From Nonomuraea jabiensis (GTDB lineage: Bacteria > Actinomycetota > Actinomycetes > Streptosporangiales > Streptosporangiaceae), in contig NZ_JACHMB010000001.1 of the NCBI RefSeq assembly GCF_014204795.1, positions 4,960,001 to 5,024,000 on the forward strand: a stretch of DNA of 64,000 bases, given 5' to 3'. A program made the translations under genes and the position numbers. Under the pieces are notes generated by a model. That model was not told where the DNA came from. It searched no databases and saw only the letters and a program-made list of their open reading frames with translations. Below, in pieces: positions 33,644-41,606 of this stretch. How positions within the stretch are numbered: the first letter of the stretch is position 1; the number at the start of each line of letters is the position of its first letter.

Positions 33644-35116
33644 TTACTGCTCGACCCAGTCAAGGGTCCGGGCCACGGCCTTCTTCCAGTTGCGGTATTC
33701 GTGCTCGCGCGCGGCCTCGTCGATGGCCGGGCGCCACTCGGCGGCCTTGTGCCAGTTGGCGCGCAGGCTGTCGAGGTCGGGCCAGTAGCCGGTCGCCAGC
33801 CCGGCGGCGTAGGCGGCGCCCAGGGCGGTCGTCTCGGCCACCATGGGCCGGATCACGGGCACCGCGAGGACGTCGGCGAGGGTCTGCATGAGCAGGTTGT
33901 TCGCGGTCATGCCGCCGTCGGCGCGCAGCGTGGTCAGGTCGAGGCCGGAGTCGGCGTTCATCGCGTCGACCACCTCCCGGGTCTGCCACGCCGTGGCCTC
34001 CAGCACGGCCCGCGCGATGTGCCCCTTGGTGACGAACCCGGTCAGCCCCGCGATCACGCCCCGCGCGTCCGAGCGCCAGTGCGGCGCGAACAGCCCCGAG
34101 AAGGCCGGTACGAAGTAGCAGCCGCCGTTGTCGTCGACCGTCTTGGCCAGCGTCTCGATCTCGGCCGCGCTGGAGATCAGGCCCAGGTTGTCGCGCAGCC
34201 ACTGCACCAGCGACCCGGTGACCGCGATCGCGCCCTCCAGCGCGTAGGTGGCCGGGCCCGCGCCGATCTGGTAGCCGACCGTGGTCAGCAGGCCGTGCTT
34301 GGAGACGACGGGCTCGTGGCCGGTGTTCATCAGCAGGAAGCTGCCGGAGCCGTAGGTGCTCTTGGTCTCGCCGGGCGCGAAGCACGTCTGGCCGAACAGC
34401 GCCGCCTGCTGGTCGCCGAGCGCCGAGGCGACGGGGACGCCCGCCACGGTGCGGCCGTAGACCTCGGCGGACGGGCGGATCTCCGGCAGCATCGCGCGGG
34501 GCACGCCCAGCGCGTCGAGCAGCTCGTCGTCCCAGGCCAGCGTGTGGATGTTCATCAGCATCGTACGGCTGGCGTTGGTCACGTCGGTGACGTGGCGGCC
34601 GGTGAGGTTCCACAGCAGCCAGCTGTCCATCGTGCCGAACAGCACCTCGCCGCGCTCGGCCCGCTCCCGCAGCCCATGGGCGTCCAGCAGCCAGCGGATC
34701 TTCGGCCCGGAGAAGTACGTCGTCAGCGGCAGCCCCGCCTTCTCCTTGAACAGCCCCTCGTGCTCGGCCAGCGCCCGGGTCAGCTGGTCGGTGCGGGTGT
34801 CCTGCCAGACGATCGCGGGGCAGACGGGGCGACCGGTCGCCCGCTCCCACAGCACGGTGGTCTCGCGCTGGTTGGTGATGCCCAGCGCGGCGATCTGGCC
34901 GTCCTCGATGCCGGCGCCGCTGACGGCCTCGGCCAGCACGCCCTGCACGGCCTGCCAGATCTCGGCCGCGTCGTGCTCGACCCAGCCGGGCTTGGGGAAG
35001 ATCTGGCGGTGCTCGCGCTGGGCGACGGAGATGATGTTGCCGGCCTCGTCGAAGACGATGCAGCGGCTGGAGGTGGTGCCCTGATCGATGGCTGCGACGT
35101 ATTGAGGTCGAGGCAC
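33644..35116 (-). CDS. glpK: Glycerol kinase
   Basis: 490 residues from GTG 35116, chosen because GCGAGG lies 6 bases upstream; an ATG at 35146 would overlap the operator. FGGY-family motifs are complete: AAIDQGTTSSRC at the start, ALGITNQRETTVLWERATGR, and FSGLFAPHWRSDARG with GGMTANNLLMQ near the C-terminus. It phosphorylates glycerol with ATP to glycerol-3-phosphate. First gene of the operon. The palindrome at 35138-35154 sits 22 bases upstream of the start, in the promoter/leader position for IclR-type repression. No glpF facilitator precedes it. Confidence 0.95.
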   Translation of the reverse strand: MPRPQYVAAIDQGTTSSRCIVFDEAGNIISVAQREHRQIFPKPGWVEHDAAEIWQAVQGVLAEAVSGAGIEDGQIAALGITNQRETTVLWERATGRPVCPAIVWQDTRTDQLTRALAEHEGLFKEKAGLPLTTYFSGPKIRWLLDAHGLRERAERGEVLFGTMDSWLLWNLTGRHVTDVTNASRTMLMNIHTLAWDDELLDALGVPRAMLPEIRPSAEVYGRTVAGVPVASALGDQQAALFGQTCFAPGETKSTYGSGSFLLMNTGHEPVVSKHGLLTTVGYQIGAGPATYALEGAIAVTGSLVQWLRDNLGLISSAAEIETLAKTVDDNGGCYFVPAFSGLFAPHWRSDARGVIAGLTGFVTKGHIARAVLEATAWQTREVVDAMNADSGLDLTTLRADGGMTANNLLMQTLADVLAVPVIRPMVAETTALGAAYAAGLATGYWPDLDSLRANWHKAAEWRPAIDEAAREHEYRNWKKAVARTLDWVEQ

Positions 35117-35137
35117 GGGGTTCCTCGCTTGGTTCTG

Positions 35138-35154
35138 GTTCGGCAATGCCGAAC
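35138..35154. promoter_or_regulatory. 17-bp palindromic operator upstream of glpK (IclR/GylR site)
   Basis: GTTCGGCAATGCCGAAC is a perfect palindrome around a central base. A nearly identical copy (16 of 17 matching) lies at 35949-35965 upstream of the IclR gene. Two copies of one palindrome flanking regulator and operon are strong evidence of a specific operator. Confidence 0.85.
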
Positions 35155-35172
35155 GAATGCTATTTCGTGGCC

Positions 35173-35925
35173 TTAGGGATGTTCAAGTGAGCGGGTGATC
35201 GCGCGGGCGGCGTCCCGTACGTACGAGACGAACTCCATGTGCAGGGCGCCGTCGGGGGCCAGCCGCTCGACGGCGCCGCGGATGCCGATGGCGCCCACCG
35301 CCAGGCCGCGCGGGTCCTTGATGGGCGCGGCGATGGCCACCTCGCCCTCGGTGAGCTCCTCCGTCTCGGCGGCCCAGCCGCGCGTCCTGACCAGGTCGAG
35401 CTCCTTCTCCAGCGCCGCGGGGTCGACGATCGTGTTCTTCGTGTACGGCTGCAGCGGCGGCGCGGGCGGCTCGCCGTACGGGTCGTGGGCGAGCAGGACC
35501 TTGCCGAGCGCGCTGGCGTGGGTCGGCAGGTAGGTGCCCACCTGGAGGGTCTGCAGGCTGTCGTCGGGCCGGAACACGTGGTGGATCACCAGCACGTGGC
35601 CCTCGTGGAGGGTGCCGATCCAGGCGCTCTCCCTGCTGCGCCCCGCGAGGGCGTCGGCCCAGTTGATGGCGCGGGTGCGCAGCTCGTTGACGTCGAGATA
35701 GCTGCTGCCCAGATGGAGCAGCGTGGCGCCGAGCCGGTATTTCCCGCTCGCCGGGTCCTGCTCGACGAACCCGACGTGGACCAGCGTGCGCAGGATGCCG
35801 TGCAGCGTGCCCTTGGGCAGGCCCAGCGCCCTGGCCAGCTCGGCCACCCCGAGATGGCGCGGCCCCGAGGCGAGCAGCCTCAGGATCGCGGCCGCCCGCT
35901 CGACCGACTGAATCGTCTCTCCCAC
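35173..35925 (-). CDS. gylR: IclR-family regulator of glycerol metabolism (GylR-like)
   Basis: 250 residues from GTG 35925. An N-terminal winged helix-turn-helix (VGETIQSVERAAAILRLLAS, VAELARALGLPKGTLHGILR) precedes the IclR effector domain (STLHEGHVLVIHHVF-like region, LPTHASALGKVLLAH, EGEVAIAAPIKDPRGLAVGA). In Streptomyces coelicolor the IclR protein GylR represses the gylCAB glycerol operon. The start is supported by TAGTGT 7 bases upstream (leaderless), and the operator at 35949-35965 overlaps the expected -35, consistent with autoregulation. The frame is open further upstream but would cross the operator. Confidence 0.9.
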   Translation of the reverse strand: MGETIQSVERAAAILRLLASGPRHLGVAELARALGLPKGTLHGILRTLVHVGFVEQDPASGKYRLGATLLHLGSSYLDVNELRTRAINWADALAGRSRESAWIGTLHEGHVLVIHHVFRPDDSLQTLQVGTYLPTHASALGKVLLAHDPYGEPPAPPLQPYTKNTIVDPAALEKELDLVRTRGWAAETEELTEGEVAIAAPIKDPRGLAVGAIGIRGAVERLAPDGALHMEFVSYVRDAARAITRSLEHP

Positions 35926-35948
35926 GGCTCGCACACTAGCGCAGATTT

Positions 35949-35965
35949 GTTCGGTATTGCCGAAC
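35949..35965. promoter_or_regulatory. 17-bp operator upstream of gylR-like gene
   Basis: GTTCGGTATTGCCGAAC differs from the glpK site at one position and is a palindrome with a single mismatch. It lies 11 bp upstream of the predicted -10 (TAGTGT, minus strand 35938-35933) and covers the -35 region. Confidence 0.83.
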
Positions 35966-36047
35966 GGCCGAAGAGATGGAACCGATCTTCGCATGGTTGC
36001 GTCCAGGAGGTGGGGGAAATGCGCCGTCAATCCTTAATGGGATGACA

Positions 36048-36065
36048 GTTCCGTTAAAATGGAAC
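36048..36065. promoter_or_regulatory. Inverted repeat before the TetR gene at 36085
   Basis: GTTCC-8-GGAAC (36048-36065) ends 19 bases before the ATG. Spacing and position fit a TetR-type autoregulatory operator. Confidence 0.5.
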
Positions 36066-36084
36066 GTTGCGACAAGGAGACTAG

Positions 36085-36705
36085 ATGGACCAACCTTCCC
36101 GTTCGGCGGGAACCGTGCGGCCAGGGGGCCGCACGGCGCGGGTGCGCGCGGCCGTCATGGAGGCCACCCAGGACGAGCTGGTCGAGCACGGCTTCCACGG
36201 CCTGACCATGGACCAGGTGGCGGCCAGGGCGGGCGTCGGCAAGACCACGGTCTACCGGCGCTGGGGGAGCAGGGCGGGCCTGGTCACCGATCTCATGACC
36301 GAGCTGGCCAACCAGTCCACTCCCCATGCCGACACGGGTGGCGTCGAGGCCGACCTGCGGGCCAACGCGCTGTCCGTCCTGGGGGCGATCAACGACGGGC
36401 GGCTCGGTGCCACGTTCCAGGCGGTGATCGCCGCCGCCACGAGCGACGAGCAGGCCGCCGGCGCGCTGCGCGCCTTCTACCTGCGCAGGATCGCGGAGTG
36501 GGCCAACGTCGTGGACCTGGCCGTCAAGCGGGGCGAGCTGCCCGCGGGCACCGACGGCGCGGAGGTGATCCGCGCCATCTCCGCCCCGCTCTACTACCGG
36601 CTGGTGGTCACCAGGGAGCCGGTGACCGAGAAGGACGCGGAGCGGTCCGTGGCGCGCACGCTGGCCGCCGCCAGGGCCGGCGCGTTCGTCGTGGAAGAGC
36701 TCTAG
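36085..36705 (+). CDS. TetR/AcrR-family transcriptional regulator
   Basis: 206 residues. Helix-turn-helix near the N-terminus: VRAAVMEATQDELVEHGFHG, LTMDQVAARAGVGKTTVYRR. The C-terminal part resembles the TetR_C_11 group (LYYRLVVTREPVTEKDAERS), often linked with MDR-type exporters. AAGGAG is 6 bases before the ATG. The repeat at 36048-36065 is a plausible self-operator. No obvious target gene is adjacent; it converges with the LPFTG gene, its stop being one base from the next stop. Confidence 0.9.
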   Translation: MDQPSRSAGTVRPGGRTARVRAAVMEATQDELVEHGFHGLTMDQVAARAGVGKTTVYRRWGSRAGLVTDLMTELANQSTPHADTGGVEADLRANALSVLGAINDGRLGATFQAVIAAATSDEQAAGALRAFYLRRIAEWANVVDLAVKRGELPAGTDGAEVIRAISAPLYYRLVVTREPVTEKDAERSVARTLAAARAGAFVVEEL

Positions 36706-36706
36706 C

Positions 36707-37216
36707 TCACGGGGTCGAACGCGGCCAGATGGAGCCGTACCACCACAGGATGCCGCCCACCACGATCAGGCCGCCCGCCGTCGCCAGCTTGCCCATGAGG
36801 TCGGCGGGTGGGCCCGTGAAGGGCAGGTTGTCCAGGTGGTGGCCCCACGGGCAGTCGTTCTTGACGCGGGTGGAGTCGACGAGCGTGGTCCGCTGCGGGT
36901 CGCCCAGCGAGTACGCCTCCACGTCCGCGGTGCTGCCCTTGGCCACCGGCACCTGCCTGACGATCGTCTTGTGGGCCGGGATGGAGCCGTTCGCCACGCT
37001 CACCCCGTCGGCCTGGACGTCGAAGCGTGCGGGCTGCTGGGTCAGGTTGTGCAGGCTGACGTTCGCGCGCCCCGAGCGGCAGTGCACGTCGTCCACCGTC
37101 ATCGTGAACGGGTCGCCGTGATCCTCGTGCCAGGGCCACGCCTGCGCGCTCTGGGGGAGGAACAGGACCGCGCACACCGGGAGTGCGGCCAGCATGAGAC
37201 GTGTCCTGATATGCAT
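36707..37216 (-). CDS. Secreted LPXTG-type surface protein (LPFTG sortase motif)
   Basis: 169 residues: signal peptide (MHIRTRLMLAALPVCAVLFL, cleavage near SAQA-WP), an about 100-residue beta-rich domain with a Cys46/Cys122 pair, then LPFTG (131-135), a hydrophobic helix (about 144-161) and a short tail WPRSTP. This is the layout of a sortase substrate anchored to the wall, although the C-terminal tail has a single Arg. The ATG at 37216 has GGGGGAGCTC upstream. No sortase gene is in the window. The domain may mediate surface interaction; function unknown. Confidence 0.82.
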   Translation of the reverse strand: MHIRTRLMLAALPVCAVLFLPQSAQAWPWHEDHGDPFTMTVDDVHCRSGRANVSLHNLTQQPARFDVQADGVSVANGSIPAHKTIVRQVPVAKGSTADVEAYSLGDPQRTTLVDSTRVKNDCPWGHHLDNLPFTGPPADLMGKLATAGGLIVVGGILWWYGSIWPRSTP

Positions 37217-37327
37217 GAGCTCCCCCCAACGAGTGATCTTTGCTACAGAAGGTGCCCAAGTGACCACGAAAAGTAACATCGGCACACTGGGGGAGCGCGA
37301 GCCTTCTGAACCCTTCATGATGGAGGT

Positions 37328-37906
37328 ATGGCGGAAGCGATCTACGTCGGCGGGTTGTTGGTGGCGACGCCACTTCTCGACGACCCCAACTTCCGGCGTA
37401 GCGTCGTGCTGATCCTCGAACACGACCACGACGGCGGCACCCTGGGAGTGGTGCTCAACCGGCCGAGCGACATCTCCGTGACCCAGGTGCTGCCCGTGTG
37501 GGATCCCCTGGTGACCGGCCCCTCCGTGCTCTTCGAGGGCGGGCCCGTGCAGACGGACAGCGCGCTCGCGCTGGCGGCGGTCCCCAGCGGCGAGGAGCCG
37601 CTCGGCTGGCGCAGGCTGCATGCGGGCACCCCGGCCGTCTCCAGGCTGGGGACGGTGGATCTGGACGCGCCGCCCGAGATCCTGCAGGGGGAGATCGCGC
37701 AGATGCGGATCTTCGCGGGGTACGCGGGCTGGTCGTCGGGCCAGCTGGAGAGCGAGATCGCCGAAGGCGCCTGGTACGTGGTCGACTCGGAGGCCGGCGA
37801 CACCTTCCACGCCGATCCCCGCGCGCTCTGGCGGCACGTGCTGCGGCGGCAGCCCGGCGAGCTGGCCTTCGTGGCGACCTGCCCGGACGACCCGACGATG
37901 AACTGA
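37328..37906 (+). CDS. YqgE/AlgH family protein (UPF0301)
   Basis: 192 residues. The family signature is complete: GGLLVATPLLDDPNFRRSVV at the start, the block GVVLNRPSDI, LFEGGPVQTDSALAL, and RIFAGYAGWSSGQLE-type motif near residue 120. YqgE/AlgH proteins are soluble, conserved and of unresolved role, with AlgH linked to alginate regulation in Pseudomonas. The stop directly abuts the stop of the converging TetR gene with no bases between them. Confidence 0.93.
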   Translation: MAEAIYVGGLLVATPLLDDPNFRRSVVLILEHDHDGGTLGVVLNRPSDISVTQVLPVWDPLVTGPSVLFEGGPVQTDSALALAAVPSGEEPLGWRRLHAGTPAVSRLGTVDLDAPPEILQGEIAQMRIFAGYAGWSSGQLESEIAEGAWYVVDSEAGDTFHADPRALWRHVLRRQPGELAFVATCPDDPTMN

Positions 37907-38524
37907 CTAGCGGTCCCAGCCGGGCCGCAGCGAGCGCTCGGCCAGCTCGATGGTCTCCGCCATCCGCTGCGTGATCTCCGGCAGGCCGCTGTCGCGCCGC
38001 GGGCACTCGAAGCCGACGCGCAGGGTGCAGGCGGCGAACGCCACGATCAAGGGTGTGAGCAGGTCCTCGTCGGGGTCCACGCCCCTGCGCGTGGCGATCA
38101 CCTCGATGAGGCGGCGCTCGGTCGCCGCGCCCCTGGCCACCGACATGCCCACCAGTCTCGGGTGGTCCTCCATGAGCCGCCGCAGCTTGAGGAACCTCGT
38201 CCTTTCCTCGGGCGTTGAACCCTCCAGGTCGCCCACGACCGCGCGCATGGCCTGCATGAGCGCCGTGAAGGGCGACTCATCCGCCGGGCGGGACGCCAGC
38301 GTCTCGAGCATGATCTCCTCGCCGTGGTCGTGGTGCCACAGCGCCAGGTGGTCCTTGCTGTTGAAGTAGCGGAAGAAGGTGCGCGGGGAGATTTCGACCG
38401 CCCCCGCGATCTGCTCGACCGTGGTCGACTCGTATCCTTGTTCGAGGAAAAGGTCGAGCGCGGCGTCGAGGATCGCCAGGCGCGTCTTCTCCTTCTTGCG
38501 TTCCCGTAGACCCACAGCCGTCAC
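37907..38524 (-). CDS. TetR-family regulator next to an MFS exporter
   Basis: 205 residues. Helix-turn-helix: KTRLAILDAALDLFLEQGYE, STTVEQIAGAVEISPRTFFR YFNSKDHL. The C-terminal domain resembles MftR/TetR_C_17-type actinobacterial regulators. It is divergent from the EmrB/QacA-type exporter at 38675 with 150 bp between starts, the classical repressor/efflux pair. The gap contains several TGTCAYA-like elements (38541, 38586, 38603) that could be operator half-sites. Confidence 0.9.
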   Translation of the reverse strand: MTAVGLRERKKEKTRLAILDAALDLFLEQGYESTTVEQIAGAVEISPRTFFRYFNSKDHLALWHHDHGEEIMLETLASRPADESPFTALMQAMRAVVGDLEGSTPEERTRFLKLRRLMEDHPRLVGMSVARGAATERRLIEVIATRRGVDPDEDLLTPLIVAFAACTLRVGFECPRRDSGLPEITQRMAETIELAERSLRPGWDR

Positions 38525-38674
38525 TCCCTCGAAACCTTTCTGTCACAGTGTGCCATAAGTCATAGGACGACGAATAAAACTCGTTTGTCATTAGTCAGCG
38601 ACTGTCATAGATTACCTGAGGCTTACGAGATCTATGCCCCGGTGTGGGGCGGTTCGTGTACTTAGGGGGACTTC

Positions 38675-40270
38675 ATGGCTCACGCGAAGGCGGTGGATGC
38701 GCCGTCATCGCACGGCCCGGTGAAAACGGGGACCGGCGGCAATCCTTGGCTCGTGCTGCTGGCGGTCAGCTTGGGCGTCATCATGGTCATGCTCGACGGC
38801 ACGGTCGTCGGCATCGCCAACCCGTCGATCCAGGCCGACCTCAAGGCCTCGCTGTCCGACCTGCAGTGGGTGACCAGCGGTTACCTGCTGGCGCTGGCGG
38901 TGTTCCTGATCACCGCCGGCAAGCTCGGCGACCTGTTCGGGCACAAGCGGGTCTTCCTGATCGGCGTGGCCGGGTTCGCCATCTCCTCGGTGGGCATCGG
39001 ACTCAGCGCCGAGCTGGCCGACATCATTCCCGGTCTTTCCCCCGTGGGCGCGCTGATCGCCCTGCGGGTGCTGCAGGGCCTGTTCGGCGCGTTGCTCCAG
39101 CCGGCCGCCCTGGCGCTGCTGCGTGGAGCGTTCCCGGGTGAGAAGCTCAACCAGGCCATGGGCGCCTGGGGTGCGATCATCGGCCTGTCCAGCGCCGCCG
39201 GCCCGATCGTGGGCGGCCTGCTGGTCGAGAACGCGAGCTGGGAGACGGTCTTCTTCATCAACGCCCCCGTCGGCCTCGCCGCCCTCGTCCTCGGCACCAT
39301 CCTGATCAAGGACAACCGCGCGCAGACGATGGCGCGGATCGACTGGCTCGGCGTGCTGCTGCTGTCCGGCGCGATGTTCTCGCTCGTCTGGACGATCATC
39401 AAGGCTCCCGAGTGGGGCTGGGGCGACAGCACGACGCTGACCTTCGCGGGCCTGTTCGCGGTGCTGATCGGCGCGTTCATCTTCTGGCAGAGCAGGGCGA
39501 GCCAGCCGCTGGTGCCGCTGTCGCTGTTCAAGAACGCCTCGATCTCCATCGGCACCGTGCTGATGATGATGGTCGCGTTCGCCATGTTCGGCGCGATGTT
39601 CTTCCTCGGCTTCTTCTTCCAGGGCGTGCACGGCCTGTCCCCGCTGGAGGCCGGCCTGCGCATGCTGCCGATGAGCGCCGGCATGATCGTCGCCTCGCCG
39701 CTGGCGGGCATGGCGATCGGCCGGCTGGGGCCGAAGATCACGATGGCCGCCGGCCTGCTGATCACCGCCTTCTCCATGTTCCTCATGTCGCAGCTCAGCA
39801 TCGACGCGTCGTTCATCGAGAGCGGCATCCCGTTCCTGCTGCTGGCCTTCGGCATGTCGCCGGTGTTCGTGGGCGCCACGGAGATCATCGTGGGCAACGC
39901 CCCGGTCAACCTGACCGGCGTCGCGGGTGGCGTGCAGCAGTCGGCCATGCAGGTCGGGGGCGCGCTCGGCACCGCGATCCTGGGCGCCGTGATGGCCGGT
40001 GAGATCTCCGACAAGCTGCCCGGCTACCTCGGCGCGGCGGCCCAGGCCATCCCGCCCGCCCAGCTGACGGGGCTGGAGAAGGCCGCCGCGTTCGGCACCG
40101 TCCCGCCCGGCGTGCCGCAGGAGATCGGCGCCGCCGTGCACAGCGCCTTCATGGACGGCATGCACGTGGCCTTCCTGGTCAGCACCGGCATCGCGGTGCT
40201 GACGGCCGTGCTGACGCTGTTCGTCAAGGCCGGCAGGAAGACCGAGGGCGCGCCCGTCCACATGGGCTGA
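38675..40270 (+). CDS. MFS drug exporter, DHA2 (14-helix, EmrB/QacA) family
   Basis: 531 residues with about 14 membrane helices. The motif pattern fits DHA2: LDGTVVGIANPSIQADLKAS at helix 1 with LQWVTSGYLLALAVFLITAG, GKLGDLFGHKRVFLIGV (motif A) and LRVLQGLFGALLQPAALALL (motif B), followed by AWGAIIGLSSAAGPIVGGLL (motif C, antiporter signature). It exports a drug-like compound by proton antiport. The upstream TetR is the likely repressor. A hairpin terminator follows. Confidence 0.92.
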   Translation: MAHAKAVDAPSSHGPVKTGTGGNPWLVLLAVSLGVIMVMLDGTVVGIANPSIQADLKASLSDLQWVTSGYLLALAVFLITAGKLGDLFGHKRVFLIGVAGFAISSVGIGLSAELADIIPGLSPVGALIALRVLQGLFGALLQPAALALLRGAFPGEKLNQAMGAWGAIIGLSSAAGPIVGGLLVENASWETVFFINAPVGLAALVLGTILIKDNRAQTMARIDWLGVLLLSGAMFSLVWTIIKAPEWGWGDSTTLTFAGLFAVLIGAFIFWQSRASQPLVPLSLFKNASISIGTVLMMMVAFAMFGAMFFLGFFFQGVHGLSPLEAGLRMLPMSAGMIVASPLAGMAIGRLGPKITMAAGLLITAFSMFLMSQLSIDASFIESGIPFLLLAFGMSPVFVGATEIIVGNAPVNLTGVAGGVQQSAMQVGGALGTAILGAVMAGEISDKLPGYLGAAAQAIPPAQLTGLEKAAAFGTVPPGVPQEIGAAVHSAFMDGMHVAFLVSTGIAVLTAVLTLFVKAGRKTEGAPVHMG

Positions 40271-40281
40271 GCCTGATTTCG

Positions 40282-40315
40282 GATACGGCCCCCGCCACGC
40301 GGTGGGGGTCGTATC
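40282..40315 (+). terminator. Hairpin after the MFS exporter
   Basis: GATACGGCCCCCGCC (40282-40296) pairs with GGTGGGGGTCGTATC (40301-40315), 13 of 15 positions, with an ACGC loop. The following bases (GCTAT) are only weakly U-rich. Confidence 0.65.
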
Positions 40316-40359
40316 GCTATATGGGGGACCTGGTCGCGCTCGGGCATAAACTCTGTGGG

Positions 40360-40623
40360 GTGAGCACCACGAAGATCCTCCCAGAGCAGGAGACCACGCC
40401 CCGGACGTCGCACGGCGACGGCGATCACGAGCGGTTCGCCCACTACGCGGACAAGCACAAGATCACGGAGAGCATGGTCACGGGCACGCCCATCCGGGCC
40501 CTGTGCGGCAAGGTCTGGGTGCCCAGCCGCGACCCGAAGAAATATCCGGTCTGCCCGGAGTGCAAGGAGATCTACGACGGCCTGCCCCCGGGTGGCGGCG
40601 ACGGCGGAGACAACAAGCAGTGA
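40360..40623 (+). CDS. DUF3039 domain protein (small putative zinc protein)
   Basis: 87 residues from GTG 40360. The signature HYADKHKITESMVTGTPIRA followed by LCGKVWVPSRDPKKYPVC and PECKEIY is diagnostic for DUF3039, with one His and three Cys able to bind zinc. The family is nearly confined to actinobacteria and uncharacterised. The GTG is chosen because TAAACT (40347-40352) ends 7 bases before it (leaderless pattern); an ATG at 40321 lies upstream of that -10 and is unlikely. Confidence 0.9.
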   Translation: MSTTKILPEQETTPRTSHGDGDHERFAHYADKHKITESMVTGTPIRALCGKVWVPSRDPKKYPVCPECKEIYDGLPPGGGDGGDNKQ

Positions 40624-40700
40624 GTGTTGCTGACCGGTAATCTCCCCAGGTCGAGCTACGGTCGGTAGCCAGACCGGCTCGATACGTAATGGGGGATTGC

Positions 40701-41582
40701 ATGGTCCGGCGCGTGACCGCCGTCTCGTTGGCATGTCTGCTCGCGGTCGGGTTCACGCCGCCGCTGCGCACGGAGGCGGCGCAGGTGTCGCGCTGCGCGG
40801 GCCACGTCCCCCGCAGGACGGGGCCACGCTCCCCCAAGCCGGAAGACGTGGCCAAGGTCCTGGTCGAGCTGGGCAAGCGGCTGTCCGGCGTCACGACGCC
40901 CACCCAGGTCACCGTGCCCACGCGCGTGCACGTCATCACGCGGGGTGAACGCAAGGTGACCGACGAGGACGTCAAGGCCCAGATCGACGTGCTCAACTCC
41001 GCGTACGGCGGCACCTACGGCGGCGTCGACACCGGCGTGCGCTTCCGCCTGGACGGCATCTCGGTCACCGACAACGCCTTGTGGTTCAACGACCCCGTCG
41101 GCAACGAGCGGTTGATGAAGGTGGCGCTGCACCAGGGCGGCGCCGACACGCTCAACCTCTACATCGCCCAGCTCAGCGAGCAGATGCTGGGCTTCGCCAG
41201 CTATCCGTACTGGTATCACGAGGCGCCCAGGCTGGACGGCGTCGTGATCGACTGGCGCAGCCTGCCCGGTGGCGCGATGACCAACTACAATCGCGGCTTC
41301 ACCGGCGTGCACGAGATCGGGCACTGGCTCGGCCTCTTCCACACCTTCGAGAACGGCTGCGAGCTGCCCGGCGACGGCATCGCCGACACCCCGATGGAGG
41401 CCCGGCCGACCGAGGCCTGCCCGGCGGACAAGGACAGCTGCGCGCAGCACCCCGGCATCGACCCGGCGCACAACTTCATGGACTACGCGCACGACAAGTG
41501 CATGTCGGAGTTCACCCCGGGCCAGGCGGAGCGCATGCACCAGATGTGGGCGGTGTACCGGAACACCACCCCATCAGCCTAG
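40701..41582 (+). CDS. Secreted zinc metalloprotease (M43/pappalysin-like metzincin)
   Basis: 293 residues with an N-terminal signal peptide (VRRVTAVSLACLLAVGF). The zinc-binding site is complete: His204, Glu205, His208 and His214 in HEIGHWLGLFH, and the Met-turn Met260 in HNFMDYAHD. Two Cys pairs surround the active site (ENGCELPGDG, TEACPADKDSC, DKCMSEF), as in cytophagalysin-type M43 proteases. ATG 40701 has GGGGGA 4 bases upstream; an ATG at 40689 is in frame. Probably an exoprotease released by the mycelium. Confidence 0.92.
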   Translation: MVRRVTAVSLACLLAVGFTPPLRTEAAQVSRCAGHVPRRTGPRSPKPEDVAKVLVELGKRLSGVTTPTQVTVPTRVHVITRGERKVTDEDVKAQIDVLNSAYGGTYGGVDTGVRFRLDGISVTDNALWFNDPVGNERLMKVALHQGGADTLNLYIAQLSEQMLGFASYPYWYHEAPRLDGVVIDWRSLPGGAMTNYNRGFTGVHEIGHWLGLFHTFENGCELPGDGIADTPMEARPTEACPADKDSCAQHPGIDPAHNFMDYAHDKCMSEFTPGQAERMHQMWAVYRNTTPSA

Positions 41583-41606
41583 ATTTCCGGCAATTACGAT
41601 GTGTAG

